Source of the DNA: Lingula anatina
Taxonomy: Eukaryota; Brachiopoda; Lingulata; Lingulida; Lingulidae
Assembly (NCBI RefSeq): GCF_001039355.2
Contig: NW_019776127.1
Coordinates: 34,108 to 98,107, forward strand
Length of the DNA stretch: 64,000 nucleotides
Reading direction: 5' to 3'
Below are positions 56,250 through 64,000 of this stretch, one piece after another. Below the pieces are notes generated by a model, which did no database searches, had not been told where the DNA came from, and was given only the letters and a program-made list of their open reading frames with translations. Position 1 is the stretch's first letter; each line of letters opens with the position of its first letter. The position numbers and the translations under genes are program-made.

Positions 56250-56370
56250 CGAAATAACACAACAGATTAGGCTAGTAAACCACATGCCGCAGATGCCTGT
56301 GGTCCAGCGTCATTAACAACAGGTTACATCAGCCTAAAGAGCACCATTGTTGGTTGCAGCGATAGGATGA
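56250..56370. repeat. Third, partial copy of the 39300-40520 repeat
   Basis: Shares TAACACA-CA, GCAGATGCCTGTGGTCCAG and ACATCAGCC-A-AG with 39490-39640 in direct orientation. Confidence 0.55.
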
Positions 56371-56468
56371 TAACTAGTTGTGAATAATATAACACAAAAA
56401 ATGATGATCGTCTCTCCTGAAGGAACCGTCAAGTAGATAATTCATTTAAGTGATACTTCATTTATTTT

Positions 56469-56471
<3 letters not shown>

Positions 56472-56508
<37 letters not shown>
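56472..56508. repeat. (GA)n microsatellite
   Basis: About 18 AG units immediately before the foldback element. Confidence 0.95.
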
Positions 56509-56509
<1 letters not shown>

Positions 56510-56510
<1 letters not shown>

Positions 56511-56605
56511 CAGCAGGCAAATAACATTGATTCTATGTTGATTCAACGTTGATCTACCAAAATTGACGTTGATTCAACAGTGAATCAATGTCGTTTGTCT
56601 GCTGG
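56510..56605. mobile_element. 96-bp foldback MITE, CCAGCAGGCAAA ends
   Basis: The two halves are inverted repeats (CCAGCAGGCAAATAACATTG against CCAGCAGACAAACGACATTG) around a TTGATTCAACGTTGAT core. No clear target duplication. It abuts a (GA)n tract. Confidence 0.6.
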
Positions 56606-57605
56606 AAAGAGATAAAAGTTAAAAAGCCTTATCTCCACCAATCAGCATATTACATGCAAAGAAAAAATGAAGGCCTTGGTTTAAGAGAGAAGTTAAATAG
56701 TTAAATAGGAAAGCCATAGGTGATTCAACCGTAAAGGATGCAAGAGAGGAGCTATAAACCGCGATCGGATAGTAATTGCAGTAAACAAGGAGGAGACAAA
56801 ACAAGTATCTATGATGTGTGAAAATAGGGACTTTTTCCAAAGCTTTACGTGAACGTCAATATATTCAGTAACATATGGATTTAGGCGAGCCTCGAATTTG
56901 TAACCTCAACCTGAGGTATCCCCCAAGAAAGCACCAGGGTGAACACTGAAAAGCGGAGTACAAATATCAACTTTTTTAAAATACCGATTAAAACATGCTG
57001 TGCAATGATTGAGTCGTAAAACGGTAAATGGACTTCTTTGCCTTAAAAACAATTGATTCGAAATTAAAGGAAGCAGTTTTTTAGGGGGTCGTGGGGGGTG
57101 GGGGGAGACATTGTTAACGTCAGGCGATTCGTTAAAGCCGAGAAGTGTTTCACTATCAAATATGTGAATCATATGTCATAAAAACACTATATTATTTTTT
57201 GTTACGCTCTGCAACATTTGTACATTTGTATAGCAGGGCGAAGTTAACACCATGGGTAAATAGTAACTCATACCGTGATACTTCTTGTCCATTTATCTAA
57301 ATCGCATCAAAATGTTTGATACACAATGTTCAATAATGTCATAATTTTGGTGATTTATTGAAACCATATTTGTACAAGAAGATAAGCATAAGTTAAGCAA
57401 GAACCATTATGAAGAACCTCCCATTTTAAGTGAGGTAAGACACCCTCTTCACCGGATTGTAACCTTGATAAAGATATTATGCAACAAGGCAAAGGAGTTA
57501 TGCAAAGTTGGACAGTATAAACAGGCAGTTTTTGTTTAAGCTAGGGGAACTTCAGAGAGAGAGTACAGTGTAGTTGTTTCCTCGGATGATAGCAGAATCA
57601 CGCCC
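56606..57605. other. Non-coding, no recognised feature
   Basis: Contains a G-rich run near 57087-57102. No exon or transposon signature. Confidence 0.4.
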
Positions 57606-58825
57606 TAGGTCTAAGCCAGTTGAATAGCAGTTTTTGTCCAAGCATGCAATTCCTCACTACTGAGTTAGGACAAAGGTATAGTTACATGTACTGTGCAATT
57701 ACAATTAAAAGACCAGTTGCATACTTGATTGTTTTCCCCAGATGTCGCATGTATGCATTCTTATGTGAGTCATCTAAAACAAGTCGCTAGTGTACCCTGT
57801 TTGTAACTGAAGCAAAATATGTTCGACATGACGTTTCTGCACGACAGCCGCAGACACAGTAATTGTATAGGCATTGTTTAAGCTTGTTTGAGAGATAATA
57901 ACAGTCGCGTTTAACAATTGTTAGCGAGCTATAGTAAGACCCCATCCTCTTTAACTGATGATTTACACTGTTGATCGACCGTACTTTCATATATTGTGTG
58001 ATCACACTGTCAGCTTTCCACTTGTCGCACGTTGGAGTTGGATTGCCCTTGCGCCTCTTTCAATGTATCTCATTTAATTTAAATATTATAATATAAGTAA
58101 AGTATAAGGAAATTTTTGCCAAATATTGTTCTTTTTTGAAAATGCTATCCGCAGTTTCTTTCTTTATTCCTCATTCATTACCATTCATGTTTTATAAATA
58201 CCTGAATGCAGTAAGTTTATAAATACATTATAAATTTATCAATCTATGCAATAAAATTTTTTGATACAAATTGGTGCTGTCCTATCATGCATGTTAATCA
58301 AACAAACAATACTTAGTTCAATTTTTGACTACGGAGAAATTCATATAGAATGAAATGACTGGTAACAAATTTAACCAGCAGTTTATTAGCAACACTAAAA
58401 ACGTAACCAGCTGCGCGTGCCAATCTAGTGAACAAAAAGACAGTTCGCTACAGGAGACGGTTTAGCATGGGTTAAACCCTCTTAGAGCTATAATCCTATC
58501 GCCACAACAAACAATGGGGACCTTCTGGCTGTACACTTCGTTACAGCGGATTGTTGCGCTCGTGCTGGACCACAGATGCTGGTGTAACAGTAATCCAAGG
58601 GTGCTTTCCCAGAGATTTAGATCTCTGATCTCTGATATATTAAAATTTAGATCGACCTTACTCCCTGGGGGTTCACGCTAAATTGCAGTCAGCCGAGCGG
58701 GCACCATAGTTAATTACCCCCTTACAGCTTGTAGTAGGCGGGACAGACGCTTAAGCCGGCCAAGCCGGCCAGTAATCTAGTGAAACTCCCCACAGGGATA
58801 GATCGATCTAAAAATCTATGGACAT

Positions 58826-58874
58826 GGGGTGCAAGTCCCCCAGGAACCGAGGTCCGAAGGACCTCGCTTCCTGG
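58826..58874. other. Two adjacent strong hairpins
   Basis: GGGG-TGCAAGT-CCCC (58826-58840) is followed by a 35-nt hairpin, 58840-58874. That hairpin has an outer stem CCAGGAA/TTCCTGG and inner stem CGAGGTCC/GGACCTCG, loop GAA, and a single C/C mismatch. Stems this long are unlikely by chance in AT-rich DNA. They may be a transposon subterminal structure or an RNA fold. Function unknown. Confidence 0.55.
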
Positions 58875-58996
58875 TAATGGTGGTCTGTAGGACTGACTTA
58901 CTTAATCAAGGGAGGTTAATTAAGCAATTAAAAGCAACCGTTTATTCATCAAAGGGTTACCTGGATGGGTGAGAACATCTGTTTACCCCTCCTTTA

Positions 58997-59881
58997 GGCC
59001 ACACTTTTTTTTTATTTTTATGGATGACATCCTATGGGTACCCAAAAATCGGTGCGAGAGGGCGAAAAAAAAAAAAACAGCCAAATAAAATACTGCTTAA
59101 GTAAAGGAATGCTGACAGTACACAGCTGGAAACACAAATTTTACCACAGAAACACGTATCAAACTAACAATATGTCTTTATCCATGCTCTCAAAATATTA
59201 AAGCATTCTTAATACTTCGTAGGAATGTAAAAAAAAAAGTCATGAATAGATATACTTTATACTACCAAATCTATTTAAGGCTATTTCATACATTTAGTTG
59301 GTGTAGCAATCAATAAAACAAATATCAATCAAACAGTGTGTCTTTATTTGTATTCTCGGAATATTAAAGCATTTTGAACACTTCACAGAAATGTTTGAAA
59401 AATGATGCAATGATAGGCCTATGCTTAATACTACAAAATCATTTAAAGGGCATTTCGGACGATGCCATTTTGTCTACTTCGACTCACACGAAGCAGCCAA
59501 ACCGACCTTCAGCCCACCAAATACCTCGACACCCTTATCGACCATTTTTTCACTGCAGAAAACCTGGTATTAATGTGCTGCTTTTTACAGAATGTCACAG
59601 AAAATTTTCGTGCGATAATCGCTGGCCGCCGGCAGCCTTTCGCACAATTGTAAAAAGGTGATATCTCCATGCCCAATATCAATGGCAAACCAATCCAAAA
59701 CGATGGCGCCTGTTCTCTTTATGACTTTTACTGTTGTGTTATTTGAAAGTAAACCTAGAGATGAATTTGACGGCAAAGTGACCACATTGCCACGTGGCGA
59801 TAATACGCATGTGCAGAAAGCTCATTTCCTGGCAAATTCAATAACGACGTTTGTGACAACTGACTTCGTTCGGGGCTGGGG

Positions 59882-59918
<37 letters not shown>

Positions 59919-59979
59919 GAAGGGGGGAAAATCGGTGCGCGCGCAGGATGTCATCCATAAAAATAAAAAAAGTGTGCCC
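58997..59979. mobile_element. TIR element with TTA target duplication, Harbinger-like, non-autonomous
   Basis: The left GGCCACAC-T(9)-ATTTTTATGGATGACATCC and right inverse form TIRs of about 35 bp, flanked by TTA (58994-58996, 59980-59982). GCACCGATTTT-type sequence is also inverted further in. The interior has short open frames (59374-59661, 59658-59918) without recognised domains. The TTA duplication suggests PIF/Harbinger. Confidence 0.6.
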
Positions 59980-60181
59980 TTACCTGAAGATATACTTTGA
60001 TCAGATTTTAAATAAAATGTTCTGTACTTCTATCTGGAAAATGGTATGTATATACTTGTACTCCATTAAAGTAATTTGTTAAAAAATATTAATATTATTT
60101 ATCCCCCAATACATCTTCACAATAAGAAATATTCAGAAAATGTACTCTTTACTTTATATTTGTATATAAATATATATCATT

Positions 60182-60262
60182 GGGGGGGGGGGGATCGTCC
60201 GTTTGGGAATTGTCCTGGGGGGGAGTTGCCCGGGGGGGGGGGGGGGCCGGGGGAATTGTCTC
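60182..60262. repeat. G-rich repeat with GGGAATTGTC units
   Basis: Alternates G-runs of 7-14 with ATCGTCC, AATTGTCC and AGTTGCC, an imperfect short tandem array. It could form quadruplex-like structures, which is inference. Confidence 0.6.
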
Positions 60263-60329
60263 TATATCTATTTACTCATGTCATTTCTTGGTGTAAACTA
60301 CTGTATATAGGTCATGCGTTACTAAAATG

Positions 60330-60515
60330 TCAGGAATGCACGTCCCATTAGGACATGCATTACTACACGTAGGACTTACATTACTTGGGAGCCTCTGTCC
60401 TACGGACATTGAATCCTAGTAACGTATGTCCTAGAACTTCCATTCCTAGCAATGCATGCCCTAGGACTTGCATTCCCAGGACTTTGCGTTACTAGGACGT
60501 GCACTCCTGCCACAC
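60330..60515. repeat. Imperfect array of TCCTAG-ACTT-CATT units
   Basis: Short, degenerate units (ACGT/ATGC-CCTAGGACTT-CATTCC and similar) repeat about eight times with spacing near 20-25 bp. Slippage-generated simple sequence is likely. Confidence 0.45.
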
Positions 60516-60740
60516 CGGCGTCATGGGGTTCAATTGCCTAAAGCATTGTGTTATTACGCGTAAACTATTGTGTTTAAGCGTTAGTATTTCGAAGGGATTT
60601 ATACGGCTCTCCATTGTTTGCCCGCCCCGTTCTATTCACATGGATAGGAATTAAAACATTTCAAACGTTTTTAAACCAGTGTATAAAGGAAATACATTAT
60701 TATTACCACTGTAGTTCAGCACTGCGGAAGCCAACACATA

Positions 60741-61639
60741 GTTGATTATACATGTATATATGTAGTTCGTTGTATAAAATAGTGAGGAAGTTGAACCTAT
60801 AAGAAATGCCCTCGTGAAAACGCAGTAGATACTCCAGCGCAGTAGACCTACTAAGACTTGGTCACTCTGCTAGTTGTTTGCCAACCACCCACAATAACAG
60901 TTCTCTGGGTAAATGGCTTGTATACCTCTCTGTTTGTGAATTACACTAGTCTCACTTGATCGACTCTTAGCAGACCCTTCTCTATGTTTTACTTTGGTCG
61001 CGTACGATGTCATCCATCTTATTGTATCAAAAATTCAACCAGTACAACGAAAAACGTTGAAAAACGTTGCTTATCGTGGTCAAACAAACAGCTACCTTTC
61101 AAAGCTTGAGTATACACCTATTATGTGGACCAAAACATCTCCAGTATTAATTAACTAAGTACATGTAAAACTAATAATAACAAATATAAAACTGAAGAAA
61201 AACACATTCTACCACATTCTGCCTGTTTTTAGTAACGGTCAGGGGTATATATTCTTCTGCCGAATGTAAAGTTGAAATACAGACAAAACTAGTGGCATTG
61301 GAATTGAAAAATCACCAGTAAAATTATTTTGATTATTGATTCACTTGTGAGGTAGGATAATATGAATGACAATAAAGCAGCTGTGGCAGGTCAAATCGGT
61401 TATAGAAGAGCGGGAAAACAATCATCCCCGTGTTACATTAACCTGTTAATGCCGAATTGCAGAGCGAAATCTCTCCTAAGAGTTGACCCAAGTGTGGAGC
61501 AATGTTTGATTGCTTGATCCTTCACACTGCCTATAGAAATGAGTCTTATCAAGTAGTACCAATAAGGCAGACATGTCTCTGTACATTTCCACTAGTTCAG
61601 TATGGTGTAGAAAGTACGAATACAGCACATATGTAAAAT
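60741..61639. other. Non-coding, with a MITE fragment at 60811-60855
   Basis: Apart from the MITE end (CGTGAAAACGCAGTAGATAC), no feature was recognised. Confidence 0.4.
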
Positions 61640-62590
61640 ATGTGAATAGATAAATGTGTAGTCAGGTGAGTCAGTGTCATTTAAGTGAATTGTCTCACGC
61701 ACTGCTGCATTACGTAATGTGGGTAGATTTATTTGGTAGTACTCTTTGGGTTTGCTGGAATGTGATTATGGCAAAGTATGGTTTGGTCAAAAAGTATTAA
61801 AATTTGTCACGCCAAAAAAGCATGTTTCAATGCCTATTGTAACCACCAGACTGGTTTAAACATTTTACTATGTTAACAGGTGACCTCTGCAATGAGTTCT
61901 GAACCATGAACGTTTCTAGTCACAATAATTACATATACCACAAATACCAAATAAGAGTCCAAAGGTCAAATTAGAATTCAGAGTAATTCCAACCTGACAT
62001 TCGACTAAGAGTGTTTCGCACCTCAAGCGACTGGGGGCGGCAGGATTGTGCAACATTCATGTTGGTGCCAAAAACTCATTGTTAGTCAATGATGAAAATC
62101 TGAACCAGATCAAATACAGGGATATTCTGGAAAACTCTCCCCATTTGCTTGAAGGCATCTCAGGAATAGCTTCACCTTATAAGGTTATAAATAATACCTG
62201 TATTTGCAGATTACTGGCCAAAGCAAGGGAATGAGAAGCTATCGCCAGATTTGAAGCTTTTGTTAACGCAACCTGTGGGTAGCCATTACTCGCTTAATTG
62301 ATCGTCTGCTGGTTTTACAACAAGCCAGAATAGGCTAGATGCACCGCTGGCCATTGCTTTGAAAAGACAGTGATATGAGTGTCCTTTGTGTGGCGTAAAA
62401 CTCTTTTAGTACAGATAATTGTTTGCAAAATATGGATATTTGAATAACTATAGCGTTGGTTGCTGTGTGACTAAGAATCAGCCATATATCTTTATTTTAG
62501 GTAAACTCAATTAAATGAAGAAAAAAAAAACAGGAAGAAAGGATTATGGTACAAAACATTTCATTCAAAGTGCCAAGTCTGTATATTAAT
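61640..62590 (+). mobile_element. Degenerate Tc1-family copy
   Basis: Similar to 3283-4946 along most of its length: near 61660 (GTCAGGTG), 61735-61790 (GGTAGTACTCTTTGGG), 62035-62110 and the right end GCCAAGTCTGTATATTA. The plus frame 62046-62234 (NIHVGAKNSLLVNDENLNQI) is the transposase centre. Large internal parts are missing or diverged. Confidence 0.6.
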
Positions 62591-63826
62591 AATGTTTGTT
62601 GATATTCAAACCAGCAACTAATTACATCACACAATATTAGAAATATACCCTCACCTAACTTTAAAGATAGAGATAAGAGCTGGGAAATCGGTGATTTCAC
62701 AGAGTGATTACATATGGTTCACAAAGCATGATATCAATACTAGATTTCTATGAATACTAAAAACCTTGTTTCCGTGCGGAACTGCTCTCCGATTTCATTG
62801 GCAGGGGTGCAAGTGTCTCTGAAAGGATATAAGCGACACATATCAACCACCAGTATATTTTCACGGTCAGTATTCATCTAAAAGAAAACTAGTGGTTTTT
62901 GAGAAATATATTTAATTGACCTGTAGTATGTCCAGTACATTAGGTATAAAAGTAGAGGATCAGAGAGGCGATACCGCCTCCGGATATTGTACCAACAGCT
63001 GGAGTAAGCGCATTCGAATGGAAACCCCCCCCAAAAAGGGACACCACAACCATTCTTGTCCTTGACAAGCTCTATGCAATAAACAAGAATTCTCAAAGTA
63101 TGAAAAAAATATGTATAACATAAAAATGGTCCGATCAAGTGGATTTTCCAATTAACCTTTTTCATTTTTTGCGGAAATACGAAGTGCGCATGACAGGAAC
63201 CGCGCGCCACAGGGGTCATGGTAGTCCTCTGCAATGCTAGGTGTAGATGATGTACAAGGTGCGAATATAAACAAGGCAGCAAAGCTGTCAAATGTACAGA
63301 CAAAAAACAGAAAATAAAGATGCAAAAAAGGTCATTTTGTCAATTTTGATGCAATAATAAATAATGCTTATAATAGCACTGTCAGTCAACACTGAATTTT
63401 AATCTTGCACAACAGGTAACATGGTCAATAACAGGAGCAGACCCAGAGATATTTTCTGACAGTATTACAAAGTATCTATGTTGATCCATCCTCCATTTTG
63501 ATGGGATTTCACCAGAAAAAAATAGATACCAGTCAATAAAAACTTAATAACCTGACTGTCTTCCGGAAGACCCAGAAGATGGTCTCAATCCACCCCTTCA
63601 ATAAGATTACAGTTTCAGGACCATGAGAGTTCAAATTCACATTATGAAAGTCTCAATATTTGAAAAATGATGACAGTGCATAAAATAATATTACATAATG
63701 TTTAAAGACATAAAAAACAATACAACTGCTTATGTAGAAATACAGAAAATGTGCAGAGCCCCAGGCAGATGAGAGTTAAAAGTCACAAATGCAAGTGTTT
63801 GAGAAAAAATTATAAAGGAAAACAAC
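62591..63826. other. Non-coding, no recognised feature
   Basis: The minus frames at 62878-63303 and 63730-63981 have no domains. No exon with convincing splice sites was found. Confidence 0.4.
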
Positions 63827-63828
63827 AA

Positions 63829-64000
63829 AACTAGAAAAGCACTTTGAGAGTGCAGACCTCTGCCAAGGCAGCAATTGTTGATTATTATTGATAATTGATT
63901 GATTATTGATCCGGACCACCACCAAAAATTAATCATTGTCCTCTTTGGCCCACTTCCGACAGTTCCTGAAAATTTCTGCAAAATCGGTCCATAACTTTTT
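63829..64000 (-). repeat. Inverted copy of the CCAAGGAGGTT-type repeat (cut by window end)
   Basis: Reads CTAGAAAAGCACTTTGAGAG, then CTCTGCCAAGG, GATCCGGACCACCACC and AATCGGTCCATAACTTTTT. This is the reverse of the family at 52948-53398, ending with the same GTGCTTTTCTAG terminus. Confidence 0.65.

Larger units (their letters stand above)
57610..60740. repeat. Inverted copy of 39300-40520, split by a 1.9-kb insertion
   Basis: 57610-58590 and 60490-60740 together match the reverse complement of 39300-40520. The break falls between ACCACAGATGCTGGTGTAA and CCGGCGTCATGGGGTTCA, which are adjacent in the other copy (minus strand). The insert at about 58590-60490 contains a hairpin region, the TIR element 58997-59979 and a G-rich block. 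Confidence 0.6.

Noticed and set aside
62878-63303. 141-codon minus frame with hydrophobic stretches
   Set aside because: No domain, no splice or promoter context, and composition like the surrounding non-coding DNA.

Overview
The window is eukaryotic, animal-type DNA: AT-rich, intron-rich, full of poly-A/T runs and microsatellites, with two assembly gaps (2620-2789 and 44572-44959) and many nested transposons. The only clear host genes are inhibitor-of-apoptosis (IAP/BIRC) genes, all on the minus strand. A large IAP family plus an env-bearing Gypsy element and marine-invertebrate-type repeats suggest a marine invertebrate, perhaps a bivalve or other lophotrochozoan. The species assignment is inference.

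Layout. 1-2.46 kb: a damaged IAP paralogue (gene A; BIR exons plus an eroded UBA region). 2.5-5.5 kb: three transposons nested inside one another. 5.5-13.6 kb: mostly non-coding, with two orphan exon-like segments, a Tc1 relic and a five-copy local repeat. 13.59-21.6 kb: a complete but frame-broken Gypsy-type LTR element with gag, pol and an env like baculovirus F protein. 23.27-38.9 kb: IAP gene B, a chain of exons whose splice phases all fit, ending in BIR, UBA, a lysine-rich linker and RING. It shows tandem exon duplication at 28.4-29.3, 30.9-32.5 and 34.3-35.7 kb, and unidentified repeated exons (X, Y, Z) at 36.3-38.9 kb. 39.3-40.5 kb: a low-copy repeat with an inverted copy at 57.6-60.7 kb. 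41.9-43.1 kb: a tandem repeat of about 360 bp carrying a YY1-like core. 44.1-45.1 kb: the 3' end of a LINE. 46.27-46.94 kb: a short TIR element carrying a RecQ-helicase N-terminal fragment. 49.3-50.9 kb: zinc-finger and other ORF relics and a short tandem array. 52.4-53.7 kb: another TIR element. 54.1-55.3 kb: a broken copy of the IAP 3' end that has lost its RING core. 58-64 kb: more repeats and a Tc1 relic.

As read here, gene B would encode an anti-apoptotic or immune E3 ligase: BIR modules bind caspases or partner proteins, UBA binds ubiquitin, and RING recruits the E2. Nearly all its exons are phase 1-1, so BIR exons can be duplicated without breaking the frame. If spliced as one transcript it would carry five BIRs. 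A split into two or more genes or isoforms cannot be excluded. Exon borders come from splice motifs, phase and paralogue alignment by eye. No similarity search or transcript data were used.
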